A stretch of DNA of 64,000 nt. Source: Porphyromonas uenonis 60-3. Lineage in GTDB: Bacteria; Bacteroidota; Bacteroidia; Bacteroidales; Porphyromonadaceae. The stretch is from assembly GCF_000174775.1 (NCBI RefSeq), contig NZ_ACLR01000013.1, positions 1-64,000 of the forward strand. Direction: 5' to 3'. A program made the position numbers and the translations under genes. This document shows, one piece after another, positions 17,354 through 29,532 of the stretch; the first letter of the stretch is position 1; each line of letters begins with the position of its first letter. The notes under the pieces were generated by a model. The model saw nothing but the letters and a program-made list of their open reading frames with translations. It was not told the DNA's origin and made no database searches.

Positions 17354-18022
17354 ATGGAACTAGACAAGAATCAAGTCAGAGAGGTTATCGCCAAGCGCGT
17401 AGCCCTAGAACTAAAGGATGGCGATGTCGTCAACCTCGGCATCGGTCTACCCACGATGGTACCCAACTATCTTAAGCCAGGTGTGCATGTGATGCTACAG
17501 TCTGAGAATGGTATGATCGGTATGGGTAGCGCTCCAGCTGCAGGTCAGGAGGATCCCCTCTGGATCAATGCTGGTGGTGGTGCTATCACCGCTGTGCCTG
17601 AGGCTGCCACCTTCGATAGTGCTACCTCCTTTGGTATCATCCGTGGAGGTCACGTGGATGTAAGCATCCTCGGTGCACTACAGGTCGATGAGGCTGGTGA
17701 CCTAGCTAACTGGATTATCCCTGGCAAGCTCGCTCCCGGTATGGGTGGTGCTATGGATCTGCTCGTAGGTACCCGCAAGGTGATCCTTGCTATGACCCAC
17801 ACTGCAAAGGGCAAGGCCAAGATCCTCAAGAAGTGTACTCTGCCACTGACAGCAGCTGGTCAGGTAGACCTCATCATCACCGAGCTCTGCGTCATCGAGG
17901 TGCGCAAGGGTCAGGGACTCTACGTCACAGAGATCCGTGACGGCGTCACACGTGAGGAGATAGAGGCAGCCACCGAGGCTACGCTACACTACGTGGACGA
18001 TGTCAAGCCCATGCGTCAGTAG
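17354..18022 (+). CDS. atoA: Acetoacetate:butyrate CoA-transferase, beta subunit
   Basis: A 222-residue family I CoA-transferase beta subunit. The catalytic Glu that forms the CoA thioester is E51 in QSENGMIGMG. GIGLPTMVPNYL (29-40) and the GGHVDVSILGALQVD stretch are conserved. It should pair with AtoD (8020-8664), even though eight genes separate them. In this pathway it releases butyrate and activates the acetoacetate made by Kce. A 28-nt GC-rich hairpin (about 18042-18069) follows. Confidence 0.93.
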   Translation: MELDKNQVREVIAKRVALELKDGDVVNLGIGLPTMVPNYLKPGVHVMLQSENGMIGMGSAPAAGQEDPLWINAGGGAITAVPEAATFDSATSFGIIRGGHVDVSILGALQVDEAGDLANWIIPGKLAPGMGGAMDLLVGTRKVILAMTHTAKGKAKILKKCTLPLTAAGQVDLIITELCVIEVRKGQGLYVTEIRDGVTREEIEAATEATLHYVDDVKPMRQ

Positions 18023-18043
18023 TCCTACGACACTACTTCTAGA

Positions 18044-18067
18044 GCCTGCCGCCTTCGGGCGACAGGC
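18044..18067 (+). other. Intercistronic hairpin between atoA and bcd
   Basis: GCCTG(C)CGCC pairs with GGCG(A)CAGGC around TTCG-like loop bases. No T-run follows, so it probably tunes mRNA processing between the lysine-specific genes and the shared butyrate genes instead of ending transcription. Confidence 0.45.
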
Positions 18068-18113
18068 CTTATCAAGCAACAACACACTATTATAGACAAT
18101 CATATTTCAAACT

Positions 18114-19253
18114 ATGGACTTTAGTAAGACCCCACAAGAGGAGCTATTCTTGCAAATGATCAGAGAGTTTGCAGAGAAAGAGGTCAAGCCTCTCGCTGCA
18201 GAGATCGATGAGCAGGAGCGCTTTCCCATTGAGACTGTTCAGAAGATGAGCAAGCTGGGCATCATGGGTATCCCCATTCCCAAGGAGTACGGAGGATCAG
18301 GCTCTACCGTACAGATCTACACGATGGCTGTCGAGGAGCTCAGCCGTGTCTGTGCTACCACAGGCGTTGTCGTCTCTGCTCACACATCACTATGCTGTGA
18401 TCCTATCATGAGCTTTGGTACGGAGGAGCAGAAGCAGCATTATCTACCTAAACTAGCCTCTGGTGAGTGGATCGGAGCATTCGGTCTCACGGAGCCCAAT
18501 GCTGGTACAGATGCTTCCGCACAGCAGACCTTTGCTGTCGAGGAGGAGGAGTGCTACATACTCAATGGTAATAAGATCTTTATCACCAATGCTGAGTACG
18601 CTCACGTCTACATCATCTTCGCTATGACGGACAAGAGCAAGGGCAACAAGGGCATCTCAGCCTTTATCGTTGAGAAGGACGACCCCGGCTTTTCTGTAGG
18701 TAAGCATGAGCTCAAGCTCGGTATCCGTGGCTCCGCTACGTGCGAGCTGATTATGGAGAACTGCCGCATCCCCAAGGATCGTCTCCTCGGCAAGGTAGGC
18801 GGTGGCTTCAAGGTAGCTATGCACACCCTCGATGGCGGACGTATCGGTATCGCTGCTCAGGCGCTCGGTATCGCTCGTGGCGCTATGGATGAGACTGTCA
18901 AGTATACGAAGGAGCGCAAGCAGTTCGGACGCAGCATTGCCAAGTTCCAGAACACGCAGTTCCAGCTAGCAGACCTCAAGGCTCGCATTGACTGCGCTAG
19001 CCTGCTCGTACGTCGTGCCGCTTGGTGCAAGGACAATGGTCTCTCGTACAACCTAGAGGCAGCCGAGGCTAAGCTCTTCTGCGCTGAGACCGCTATGGAT
19101 ATGACGACAAAGGCTGTACAGTTCCACGGGGGCTACGGTTACACCCGTGAGTATCCTGTAGAGCGCATGATGCGTGATGCTAAGATTACCGAGATCTACG
19201 AGGGTACCAGCGAGGTACAGCGTATGGTTATCGCAGCGCACCTACTCAAGTAA
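18114..19253 (+). CDS. bcd: Butyryl-CoA dehydrogenase (acyl-CoA dehydrogenase family)
   Basis: A 379-residue FAD flavoprotein that reduces crotonyl-CoA to butyryl-CoA in the direction needed here. Family marks are FGLTEPNAGTDASAQQT, the FAD/adenine region RKQFGRSIAKFQNTQFQLAD, GGYGYTREYPVERMMRDAK and the catalytic Glu E363 in IYEGTSEVQR. It is followed by etfB and etfA, its electron partners. In clostridia such complexes bifurcate electrons from NADH to ferredoxin. Whether this one does cannot be decided from what I see. Confidence 0.93.
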   Translation: MDFSKTPQEELFLQMIREFAEKEVKPLAAEIDEQERFPIETVQKMSKLGIMGIPIPKEYGGSGSTVQIYTMAVEELSRVCATTGVVVSAHTSLCCDPIMSFGTEEQKQHYLPKLASGEWIGAFGLTEPNAGTDASAQQTFAVEEEECYILNGNKIFITNAEYAHVYIIFAMTDKSKGNKGISAFIVEKDDPGFSVGKHELKLGIRGSATCELIMENCRIPKDRLLGKVGGGFKVAMHTLDGGRIGIAAQALGIARGAMDETVKYTKERKQFGRSIAKFQNTQFQLADLKARIDCASLLVRRAAWCKDNGLSYNLEAAEAKLFCAETAMDMTTKAVQFHGGYGYTREYPVERMMRDAKITEIYEGTSEVQRMVIAAHLLK

Positions 19254-19280
19254 TGACCCCTTAGGACACTTATTAGACAT

Positions 19281-20066
19281 ATGAAGATTATAGTATGTAT
19301 CAAGCAGGTACCCGATACCACTGAGATCAAGCTTGACCCCGTCAAGGGCACTCTGATCCGTGATGGCGTACCCAGCATTATGAACCCCGACGATAAGGGG
19401 GCACTCGAGCAGGCTCTGCTCCTCAAGGATCAGTTTGGTGCTGAGGTGAGCGTCATCACCATGGGACCGCCCCAGGCTACCGCCATCCTTCGTGAGGCTT
19501 TCGCTATGGGTTGTGACAAGGGTTACCTCATCACCGACCGCCGCTTCGGAGGTGCTGACACCCTCGCTACCAGCTATACCATCTCTCAGGCACTCAAGAC
19601 GATCGACTACGACATCGTCCTAGCAGGTCGTCAGGCTATCGATGGGGATACAGCACAGGTAGGACCTCAGATCGCTGAGCAGCTAGACCTGCCTCAGATC
19701 ACCTACGTAGAGCATGTAGACTATGATGGCAAGAAGACCCTGACCGTCATGCGCAATGTCGAGGAGGGACACGAGACCCTAGAGGTCGATACCCCCTGTA
19801 TGCTCACCTTCCTAGCATCAGCTTACGAGCCTCGCTACATGAATGTCCCCGACATCATGACCGCCTTTGACAAGGAGATCACTACGCTGACCGCTGATAG
19901 CTTCCCCGTTGAGGAGGAGCGTCTAGGACTCAAGGGCTCTCCCACGCGTGTCAAGAAGTCCTTCACCAAGGGTGCCAAGGCTATGGGTACTCTCTACGAG
20001 GATATGACTCCTGAGGAGGCTGCTGATTTGATTATCGAGAAACTTAAAGAGAAATTCATCATCTGA
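19281..20066 (+). CDS. etfB: Electron transfer flavoprotein, beta subunit
   Basis: A 261-residue ETF beta subunit that carries electrons to or from Bcd. It starts MKIIVCIKQVPDTTEIKLD and has the nucleotide-binding AGRQAIDGDTAQVGPQIAE block and the NPDDKGALEQALLLKD loop. It sits 27 nt after bcd and 1 nt before etfA. The bcd-etfB-etfA-crt-hbd order is the usual butyrate module. Confidence 0.95.
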   Translation: MKIIVCIKQVPDTTEIKLDPVKGTLIRDGVPSIMNPDDKGALEQALLLKDQFGAEVSVITMGPPQATAILREAFAMGCDKGYLITDRRFGGADTLATSYTISQALKTIDYDIVLAGRQAIDGDTAQVGPQIAEQLDLPQITYVEHVDYDGKKTLTVMRNVEEGHETLEVDTPCMLTFLASAYEPRYMNVPDIMTAFDKEITTLTADSFPVEEERLGLKGSPTRVKKSFTKGAKAMGTLYEDMTPEEAADLIIEKLKEKFII

Positions 20067-20067
20067 T

Positions 20068-21078
20068 ATGGATAAGACACAGTATAAAGGAATTCTAGTC
20101 TTCGCTGAGCAACGTGAAGGCGTCATCCAGAATGTAGCCTTTGAGCTCATCGGCAAGGCTCGTGATCTAGCCGATCAGATCAACGAGCAGGTCACAGCCA
20201 TCCTATGTGGCTATCAGGTCAAGGGGCTATCAGACCAGCTCATCCATGCAGGTGCTGATCGTGTACTAGTCGTCGATGACCCCAACCTCAAAGATTATCT
20301 CACCGAGCAGTACGCACAGGCAGTCTATCATATCATCACCGTTTACAAGCCTGAGATCGTCCTCTTTGGTGCTACCACCATCGGGCGTGACCTAGCTCCT
20401 CGTCTCTCTGCGCGTCTACGCACTGGACTCACGGCAGACTGTACGTCTCTAGAGATCGGTGAGGATCGTAACCTCATGATGACCCGACCCGCTTTCGGTG
20501 GTAACCTTATGGCAACCATCCTCTGCGATCAGAATAGACCTCAGATGTCTACCGTACGCCCAGGTGTCATGCGTCGCAAGGCTGACGACAAGACACGCAC
20601 TGGCGAGGTTGAGGAAGTCAAGGTACCCTTTGACGAGCGTCGCTTTAAGGTACGCCTCGTTAGCAAGAAGCATGAGACCAAGAACATGGTCGACATCACC
20701 GAGGCTAGCGTACTCGTATCTGGCGGACGTGGTGTAGGTACCGACGGTGGCTTTGACAAGCTCAAGGCTCTAGCACAGACCATCAAGGCTGAGGTCTCCT
20801 CCTCACGTGCTATGGTCGATGCTGGTATCATCGGACATGAGAGACAGGTCGGACAGACTGGTAAGACCGTACGTCCTGACATCTACTTCGCATGCGGTAT
20901 CTCAGGTGCTATCCAGCACCTCGCTGGTATGGAGGAGTCGGAGTACATCATTGCCATCAACAAGGATAAGTTTGCTCCCATCTTCCAGGTTGCCGACCTC
21001 GGTATCGTAGGCGACCTGCACAAGGTACTGCCCGTCCTCACTGAGCGTCTCAAGACGCTTCAAGCTAACAAGAAGTAA
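20068..21078 (+). CDS. etfA: Electron transfer flavoprotein, alpha subunit
   Basis: A 336-residue ETF alpha subunit. The C-terminal FAD domain carries [42 protein letters not shown] and [20 protein letters not shown], the standard FAD-binding signature. The N-terminal half is the Rossmann-like partner of EtfB. It forms the electron link for the crotonyl-CoA reduction step. Start ATG directly follows the etfB stop. Confidence 0.95.
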   Translation: MDKTQYKGILVFAEQREGVIQNVAFELIGKARDLADQINEQVTAILCGYQVKGLSDQLIHAGADRVLVVDDPNLKDYLTEQYAQAVYHIITVYKPEIVLFGATTIGRDLAPRLSARLRTGLTADCTSLEIGEDRNLMMTRPAFGGNLMATILCDQNRPQMSTVRPGVMRRKADDKTRTGEVEEVKVPFDERRFKVRLVSKKHETKNMVDITEASVLVSGGRGVGTDGGFDKLKALAQTIKAEVSSSRAMVDAGIIGHERQVGQTGKTVRPDIYFACGISGAIQHLAGMEESEYIIAINKDKFAPIFQVADLGIVGDLHKVLPVLTERLKTLQANKK

Positions 21079-21095
21079 AAACACCCTACACTGCC

Positions 21096-21875
21096 ATGAC
21101 AGACTTCCAAACCATACATTATAGTGTCAGTGCCAATGAGCAGATCGGTACCCTAACGATCGATCGCCCCGAAGCACTCAATGCACTATCTACGCAGGTA
21201 CTCAGTGAGCTAGAGATCGTCATCGATCAGATCGCTCAGGAGCGCACTCTGCGCGTCCTCGTCATCACAGGAGCTGGACGCTCCTTCGTTGCGGGGGCTG
21301 ACATCGCTGAGATGGTAGAGCTAACGCCCGAGGAGGCACTCGCCTTCGGAGAGCACGGCGCTCGTGTCTTTCGCAAGGTAGAGCTACTCTACTGCCCCGT
21401 CATAGCTGCGGTAAACGGCTTTGCACTCGGTGGTGGCTGCGAGCTTTCCCTAGCGTGCGACCTACGTATCGCCAGTGACAAGGCTAAGTTTGGTCAGCCC
21501 GAAGTCGGTCTAGGCATACCCCCAGGCTTCAGTGGCACACAGCGTCTACCCCGTCTCATCGGGGCAGGCGCCGCCAAGGAGCTCATCTACACCGCACGTG
21601 TCGTCAAGGCAGACGAGGCGCTCACTCTAGGACTGGTCAACCGTGTCGTAGAGTCCGACGCCCTCATGTCCACCGTGACCGAGCTGGCTGAGGAGATAGC
21701 GAGCAAGTCGCCACACGCCGTAGCGATATCCAAGCGTGCTATCAATCGGGGGCTGCAGAGTGATATAGATACAGGCATTGCCATCGAGAACGATCTCTTT
21801 AGCAACGCCTTCGCACATCCCGAGCAGCGCGAGGGTATGTCCGCTTTCTTAGAGAAGCGCAAACCACAATTCTAA
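21096..21875 (+). CDS. crt: 3-hydroxybutyryl-CoA dehydratase (crotonase)
   Basis: A 259-residue enoyl-CoA hydratase/isomerase family protein. It should dehydrate 3-hydroxybutyryl-CoA to crotonyl-CoA. The oxyanion hole and the two catalytic glutamates are clear: E116 in ALGGGCELSLACDLRIA and E136 in FGQPEVGLGIPPGFSGTQR. The spacing of 20 residues matches the canonical pair. It lies between etfA (17 nt away) and hbd. Confidence 0.93.
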   Translation: MTDFQTIHYSVSANEQIGTLTIDRPEALNALSTQVLSELEIVIDQIAQERTLRVLVITGAGRSFVAGADIAEMVELTPEEALAFGEHGARVFRKVELLYCPVIAAVNGFALGGGCELSLACDLRIASDKAKFGQPEVGLGIPPGFSGTQRLPRLIGAGAAKELIYTARVVKADEALTLGLVNRVVESDALMSTVTELAEEIASKSPHAVAISKRAINRGLQSDIDTGIAIENDLFSNAFAHPEQREGMSAFLEKRKPQF

Positions 21876-21883
21876 AACTTACT

Positions 21884-21914
21884 AGAGCGTGTCGCCACCC
21901 CTGCGGCACGCTCT
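21884..21914 (+). terminator. Hairpin between crt and hbd, possible attenuator
   Basis: AGAGCGTG pairs with CACGCTCT, with further inner pairing (CGC/GCG), followed by ATTTTA. It may partly terminate transcription ahead of hbd, or stabilise the upstream mRNA. Confidence 0.5.
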
Positions 21915-21933
21915 ATTTTAAACCAATCACTTT

Positions 21934-22782
21934 ATGAAAATAGTCGTATTAGGCAATGGCACCATGGGTGCAGGCATCGTGCAGACGATGGCGCAGAAGG
22001 GTCTCGCCGTCACGATGAAAGGACGTAGCAACGAGTCACTAGACCGTGCTATGCAGCGTATGAACAAAGGGCTCAACCGCCTCGTCGAGAAGGGCAAGAT
22101 GACCGCCGACGATCTCAAGCAGATCATCGGACGCATCACCGTCACGACAGACTATGCCGACATCGCTCAGGCTGATCTCGTCATCGAGGCTATCTCTGAG
22201 GAGATGGAGGTAAAGAAAGAGATACTCCGCGAGATCGATGGTCTCGTCCAGCCCTCAGCAATCTTTGCTACAAACACCTCTTCGCTCAGCATCACCGAGC
22301 TAGCCAGCGTCACCAAGCGTCCTGAGCAGGTCATCGGTATGCACTTCTTCAACCCCGTACCTGTCATGAAGCTCGTCGAGGTCATCAGTGGTCAGTGCAC
22401 CTCTGAGCAGACACTCCAGACGACCCTCACACTCTGTGAGCAGCTTGGCAAGACAGCCGTCAGAGTGAGCGAGGCTCCAGGCTTTGTCGTCAACCGTATC
22501 CTCATCCCGATGATCAACGAGGCTATCGGTGAGTATGCCGATGGCGTAGCCACCGTCGAGGAGATCGACACCGCTATGCAGCTCGGGGCCAACCATCCTA
22601 TGGGGCCGCTCGCACTCGGTGACTTCATCGGTCTAGACGTCTGCCTAGCCATCATGGAGGTGCTCAACAACGAGTACGCCGATCCCAAGTATCGTCCACA
22701 CCCCTTGCTCCGCAAGATGGTTCGTGCTGGACAGCTCGGCCGCAAGAGTGGCAAGGGCTTCTACGACTACTCCAAGAAGTAG
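21934..22782 (+). CDS. hbd: 3-hydroxybutyryl-CoA dehydrogenase
   Basis: A 282-residue NAD(P)-dependent dehydrogenase that reduces acetoacetyl-CoA to 3-hydroxybutyryl-CoA. The Rossmann motif is [20 protein letters not shown] near the N terminus. The catalytic His is H137 in [19 protein letters not shown], and the C-terminal domain has [15 protein letters not shown] and [16 protein letters not shown]. It is the last gene of the operon. The cluster has no thiolase, so acetyl-CoA for Kce must be regenerated by an enzyme encoded elsewhere. Confidence 0.95.
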   Translation: MKIVVLGNGTMGAGIVQTMAQKGLAVTMKGRSNESLDRAMQRMNKGLNRLVEKGKMTADDLKQIIGRITVTTDYADIAQADLVIEAISEEMEVKKEILREIDGLVQPSAIFATNTSSLSITELASVTKRPEQVIGMHFFNPVPVMKLVEVISGQCTSEQTLQTTLTLCEQLGKTAVRVSEAPGFVVNRILIPMINEAIGEYADGVATVEEIDTAMQLGANHPMGPLALGDFIGLDVCLAIMEVLNNEYADPKYRPHPLLRKMVRAGQLGRKSGKGFYDYSKK

Positions 22783-22821
22783 TCCCTTCCCCCTAGAGGT
22801 CGGCTCTATCGCATCAAGCCC

Positions 22822-22879
22822 AAAGCTAAACACAACGGCTAAACGCTAAAGCTAAGCACAACGGCTAAACGCTAAAGCC
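22822..22879. repeat. 26-bp direct repeat, 2.2 copies
   Basis: Two successive copies of AAAGCTAAACACAACGGCTA plus AACGCT (one A/G difference) and the start of a third. It lies between the hbd stop and the operon terminator. Confidence 0.75.
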
Positions 22880-22895
22880 ACCCACCTTCATCAGC

Positions 22896-22934
22896 GAGGG
22901 AGTATCACCAGCAGTGGTGGTACTCCCTCTTTTT
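22896..22934 (+). terminator. Rho-independent terminator of the lysine-to-butyrate operon
   Basis: GAGGGAGTATCACCA pairs with TGGTGGTACTCCCTC (15 bp, one wobble) around a GCAG loop, followed directly by TTTTT. It is the strongest intrinsic terminator in this part of the window. Confidence 0.85.
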
Positions 22935-23159
22935 GCACCCCTCGCTCAGTCCTCTGGTCATCGCACACGGCACCAGCCGTTTCTTCGAGAGATATTTCCA
23001 CCCCATCTATCATTTACCTGGGGCTGTCGCATCATGATCAGCTCTTCTAGGGAGTACAAATGATGACATACAAAGGGAACGTGGCTAAAACCTCGCTGTA
23101 CAGCGCTACAGACTCACTTTACAGCGATGCCGGCATCTCCGCTGATTGCGATTTCTCCC

Positions 23160-23331
23160 GAGGAAATCGAGAAGCTTCACGGAGCAAACGAAAATTCCCC
23201 ACGGAACCGGGAAATAAAAGTTCGGAAGAATGAAATGAAACTTCGGAAGAAAGATTTCGAAGTTCCGAAGAATTTTTCCATTCCTCGCTGGAGTTTCCAA
23301 AATCTCCAGCGAGCAATTCGTCGATTTCCTT
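23160..23331. repeat. MITE-like element, copy B (172 bp)
   Basis: Terminal inverted repeats GAGGAAATCGA (23160-23170) and TCGATTTCCTT (23321-23331). The core is in the opposite orientation to copies A, C and D. Length equals copy E exactly. It encodes no protein; an apparent 68-codon frame is only the repeat read through. Confidence 0.85.
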
Positions 23332-23399
23332 GACAGTGCCATCGATGTCCTCTCCCGATCATACGTCCACTTGGGGTGTCCAACTATTTTCATGCCTAT

Positions 23400-23472
23400 G
23401 AAAATGGATTTTCCTCGGTAGGAAAATGGATTTTCATATCGGAGAAAATGGATTTTCATGGGCATGAAAATC
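23400..23472. repeat. 22-bp-period array of GAAAATGGATTTTC dyads
   Basis: GAAAATGGATTTTC occurs at 23400, 23422 and 23444, exactly 22 bp apart, and a fourth partial unit (GAAAATC) starts at 23466. Each unit has GAAAAT/ATTTTC dyad symmetry. The flanks add larger palindromes, TTTTCATGCCTATGAAAA and TTTTCATGGGCATGAAAA. The array ends 75 bp upstream of the uvrA -7 box, so it could be an operator for cooperative binding. Confidence 0.8.
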
Positions 23473-23546
23473 TAGTGCCAACAGTGTGGCAATGTTTTTT
23501 CGTCTAGAGGAGCCACTCTTCAGAGCGAGGTGTGGCGGTGATTTCG

Positions 23547-23554
23547 TATCTTTG
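23547..23554 (+). promoter_or_regulatory. Promoter -7 box for uvrA
   Basis: TATCTTTG in the context TTTCGTATCTTTG. It overlaps the first codons of the longest uvrA frame (ATG at 23532), so translation must start downstream, at the ATG at 23574. Confidence 0.65.
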
Positions 23555-23573
23555 TTTTGGAAAAGGAGTAGCT

Positions 23574-26411
23574 ATGAAGAAGAGTCCCCTCAATGATATT
23601 ATAATCCGTGGTTGCCGTGTCAACAATCTCAAGGGCATAGACCTAGACATCCCCCGTGGGGAGCTGGTCGTCATCACGGGCGTGAGCGGCTCGGGCAAGA
23701 GTTCGCTCGCCTTTGACACGCTCTACGCTGAGGGGCAACGTCGCTATGTGGATAGCCTGTCGTCGTATGCACGGCAGTTCCTCATGCGTATGAAGAAGCC
23801 TGAGTGTGACCAGATTAAGAACCTCCCGCCTGCGGTCGCTATCGAGCAGCGGGTGGTTAGTCGCAACCCACGCTCTACTGTCGGCACTTCGTCAGAGATC
23901 GACGACTACCTGCGTGTCTTGATGGCTCGTGTGGGCAAGCTCTACTCGCCTATCAGTGGCGAACTGGTCAAGCGTCACACCGCTGCCGATGTGGTTGAGG
24001 CGGCTCATCAGATTCCGACCGATAGCAAGCTTTACATCCTAGCGGATCTCTATCCGCCTGAGGGGCGACGTCTCATCGAGCATCTGATGCTCCTACAGGG
24101 ACAGGGGTACAACCGTGTCCTCATTGACGACACGGTCTACCGTATTGAGGATGTGAGCAATAAGGAGCTACGCGAGGCGAAGCAGGTTCAGCTGATCGTG
24201 GATCGTCTGACCGTCCGCACGGGCGACGATAGCTACGAGTCGCGCCTCGGGGACTCGGTCGAGATAGCGCTTTACGAGGGTCGGGAGACCTGCGCCCTCC
24301 GTTGGCAAGATAGCGAGGGGGCGTGGAGTAGCGAGGGCCGGCGCAACTTTAGCGCACGCTTTGAGGCAGATGGGCGGACCTTTACGGAACCTACGCCAGA
24401 CCTCTTCAACTTCAACAGTCCTGCGGGTGCCTGCACCGTTTGCGGAGGCTTTGGCTCGATCCTCGGCATTGACCCTGAGCGGGTAATCCCCGACGACAGC
24501 CTCTCGCTCTACGAGGGGTGCGTGGATTGCTGGCGTGGAGCTAAGTCTTCCGAGTGGGCGAAAGCTTTCATCCATGAGGCGAAGCGCTTTGACTTCCCCA
24601 TCCACACGCCCTACGCTGAGCTAACGCAGGAGCAGCGAGACCTGCTCTGGCACGGGCATGAAGGCGGGGGCTGGGGCAAAGGGACACTCTACGGCATTGA
24701 CGACTACTTCGCCATGCTCCAGAAGGACATTTACAAGATCCAGAACCGTGTTCGTCTAGCGCACTATCGGGGCAAGAGCGAGTGCTACGCCTGCCACGGC
24801 GGTAGGCTCAAGGAGGATGCCCTGCTCTTTACCTATATGGGCAAGAACTTTCACCAGATCGGGCAAATGTCGATCCGTGAGGCATTGACCTTCTTTGCCC
24901 AAGAGCTGGAGGACCCCGAGGAGGCTAAGATAGCGGAGCGTCCGCTCAAAGAGATCCGCAACCGACTCCGCACGCTAGACAGCGTGGGGCTCGGCTACCT
25001 GACCCTAGACAGACGCTCTAACACGCTCTCGGGCGGTGAGAGCCAGCGCATCAACCTAGCGACACGTCTGGGCAACAGCCTCGTCGGCTCGATGTACATA
25101 CTGGATGAGCCGAGCATCGGACTGCACGACCGCGACACCGATCGGCTGATCTCGGTCATCAAGGAGCTACGTGATCAAGGCAACACGGTCATCGTCGTGG
25201 AGCATGACGAGCTGACGATACGTGCGGCTGACTACCTGATTGACATGGGGCTTGATGCGGGTCGTCTCGGTGGCGAGGTGATCTACCACGGCAAGCCGAG
25301 CGACATAACGGCCGAGACTCCTGGCTACACGGCGGCTTATCTGACGGGGCGCGAGGAGATACTGGTGCCAAAGCATCGTCGCCCGGTGCAGCGCAAGCTG
25401 ACGATGCACCATGTGCATAAGAATAATCTGAAAGGCTTCGACGTGGACATCCCGCTCTTTAACATGACGGTGGTCACGGGCGTGAGCGGTTCGGGCAAGA
25501 GTACCCTCATCTCCGACCTTCTTGTGGAGGAGCTACAGCGCATCATCAATGCACGTCCTCGAGAGACGCAGAGCCGTATGCTGACGGGCGACGTTGACCT
25601 CGTGGAGCAGGTCCTTTACGTGGACCAAAACAGCGTGGGGCGCAGCACGCGCTCCAATCCAGTTACCTATATAGATGCGTTTACGCCGATCCGCGAACTG
25701 TACGCTGACCAACCTTTGGCAAAGCAGATGGGCTACAAGCCTTACTTTTTCTCCTTTAATAAGGAGGGCGGACGCTGCGAAGTGTGCAAGGGCGATGGTG
25801 TCGTCGAGGTGCCGATGCAGTTTATGACGGACATAACGCTGGTCTGCGATGCGTGCGAGGGGAAACGCTTTCAGAAGAACATCCTTGAGGTGACCTACCA
25901 CGGAGTCAACATTTACGACCTACTGGAGATGACGGTGGACCAAGCGATAGAGTTCTTTACCAAGTACCCAGCCGACCAAACCACTTCGATCATTCGCCTC
26001 CTCGAGGGGTTGCAGCGTGTCGGGCTAGGCTACCTACAGCTAGGGCAAAACAGCTCGACGCTCTCGGGCGGTGAGAACCAGCGCCTCAAGCTCGCCTACT
26101 ACCTCGGTCGTGACCACGAGCCGCACACGCTCTTTGTCTTCGATGAGCCGACCACGGGGCTGCACTTTCACGATATATCCACGCTCCTAGCCGCCTTCCG
26201 TGACTTGATCGACCAGGGGCACTCGGTGCTGATCATCGAGCACAATATGGAGGTGATCAAGAGCGCCGACTACATCATCGACCTAGGACCCGATGGGGGC
26301 GACAAGGGTGGACAGCTCGTAGTGGCGGGCACACCCGAAGAGGTGGCCGCCTGCCCCGACTCGATCACGGGTCACTACCTCAAGGAGAAGCTCACACCTC
26401 GCAAAGCGTAA
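23574..26411 (+). CDS. uvrA: UvrA-family excision-repair ATPase
   Basis: A 945-residue UvrA-type ABC ATPase, with two nucleotide-binding domains. Walker A motifs are [19 protein letters not shown] near the N terminus and [11 protein letters not shown] in the second half. Signature motifs are [14 protein letters not shown] and [14 protein letters not shown], and the zinc module near the second site has CEVCKGDG and CDACEGKR. At the usual first zinc finger, the first Cys pair is absent (about residues 265-285 read [15 protein letters not shown]); only CTVCGG remains. It may therefore be a UvrA paralogue rather than the housekeeping protein. Start chosen because the promoter overlaps the earlier ATG. 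Confidence 0.88.
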   Translation: MKKSPLNDIIIRGCRVNNLKGIDLDIPRGELVVITGVSGSGKSSLAFDTLYAEGQRRYVDSLSSYARQFLMRMKKPECDQIKNLPPAVAIEQRVVSRNPRSTVGTSSEIDDYLRVLMARVGKLYSPISGELVKRHTAADVVEAAHQIPTDSKLYILADLYPPEGRRLIEHLMLLQGQGYNRVLIDDTVYRIEDVSNKELREAKQVQLIVDRLTVRTGDDSYESRLGDSVEIALYEGRETCALRWQDSEGAWSSEGRRNFSARFEADGRTFTEPTPDLFNFNSPAGACTVCGGFGSILGIDPERVIPDDSLSLYEGCVDCWRGAKSSEWAKAFIHEAKRFDFPIHTPYAELTQEQRDLLWHGHEGGGWGKGTLYGIDDYFAMLQKDIYKIQNRVRLAHYRGKSECYACHGGRLKEDALLFTYMGKNFHQIGQMSIREALTFFAQELEDPEEAKIAERPLKEIRNRLRTLDSVGLGYLTLDRRSNTLSGGESQRINLATRLGNSLVGSMYILDEPSIGLHDRDTDRLISVIKELRDQGNTVIVVEHDELTIRAADYLIDMGLDAGRLGGEVIYHGKPSDITAETPGYTAAYLTGREEILVPKHRRPVQRKLTMHHVHKNNLKGFDVDIPLFNMTVVTGVSGSGKSTLISDLLVEELQRIINARPRETQSRMLTGDVDLVEQVLYVDQNSVGRSTRSNPVTYIDAFTPIRELYADQPLAKQMGYKPYFFSFNKEGGRCEVCKGDGVVEVPMQFMTDITLVCDACEGKRFQKNILEVTYHGVNIYDLLEMTVDQAIEFFTKYPADQTTSIIRLLEGLQRVGLGYLQLGQNSSTLSGGENQRLKLAYYLGRDHEPHTLFVFDEPTTGLHFHDISTLLAAFRDLIDQGHSVLIIEHNMEVIKSADYIIDLGPDGGDKGGQLVVAGTPEEVAACPDSITGHYLKEKLTPRKA

Positions 26412-26417
26412 GTGCGT

Positions 26418-26801
26418 ATGGACAGCAAAAAGCTCTACTACTCCCACCGAGAGGTGTCTGAGGCGCTCCAAGAGAGTCAGTCTACGGTGCGTTACTGGGT
26501 CGAGACCTTTGCCGTGCAGGTGCGTCGCAGTAGCACGGGACGACTCAAGTATTCGCAAGATAATCTGCGCGAATTGCAACTAATCCGTCACCTACTGCGA
26601 GAGTCTAACCTGACGATCGACGGTGCCAAGGCAACTCTCCGACACAATCCCCAAGAGGCGGAGCAACGTGCCGAGGCGATTGCCCAGCTCAAAGCGGTGC
26701 GCGACGAACTTGTCGAGCTGCGTCAGCTCATCGAGCAGATCGAGCGCTACACTTCCGCCAGCGAAGTGCGTGACCGCCTCCGCCAAGAGGGACTACTCTA
26801 G
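26418..26801 (+). CDS. MerR-family transcriptional regulator
   Basis: A 127-residue protein with an N-terminal winged helix of the MerR type (KLYYSHREVSEALQESQSTV, then RYWVETF), followed by a short helical dimerisation tail. It has no Cys metal-sensor loop. The ATG at 26418 is chosen over a GTG two codons earlier. It begins 6 nt after the uvrA stop, so it is co-transcribed and may regulate uvrA or the neighbouring 22-bp dyad array, which is inference. Confidence 0.85.
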   Translation: MDSKKLYYSHREVSEALQESQSTVRYWVETFAVQVRRSSTGRLKYSQDNLRELQLIRHLLRESNLTIDGAKATLRHNPQEAEQRAEAIAQLKAVRDELVELRQLIEQIERYTSASEVRDRLRQEGLL

Positions 26802-26867
26802 CTCCTTTTCTAGCTCTCCTTCCTTACTTTAGGGGGTTGTGGAGACGAGGCGTATGCTTTTTTTTGG

Positions 26868-26875
26868 TACTTTTG
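26868..26875 (+). promoter_or_regulatory. Promoter -7 box for mutS
   Basis: TACTTTTG (TAnnTTTG) just after a run of nine T. mutS starts 33 nt downstream. Confidence 0.5.
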
Positions 26876-26907
26876 ATGCCATAACTACCTAAGAGACTAT
26901 TTATCCC

Positions 26908-29532
<2,625 letters not shown>

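Noticed and set aside
23400-23472. CRISPR-like array
   Set aside because: The repeats are 14 bp with 8-bp spacers, far too short for CRISPR, and no cas genes are in the window.
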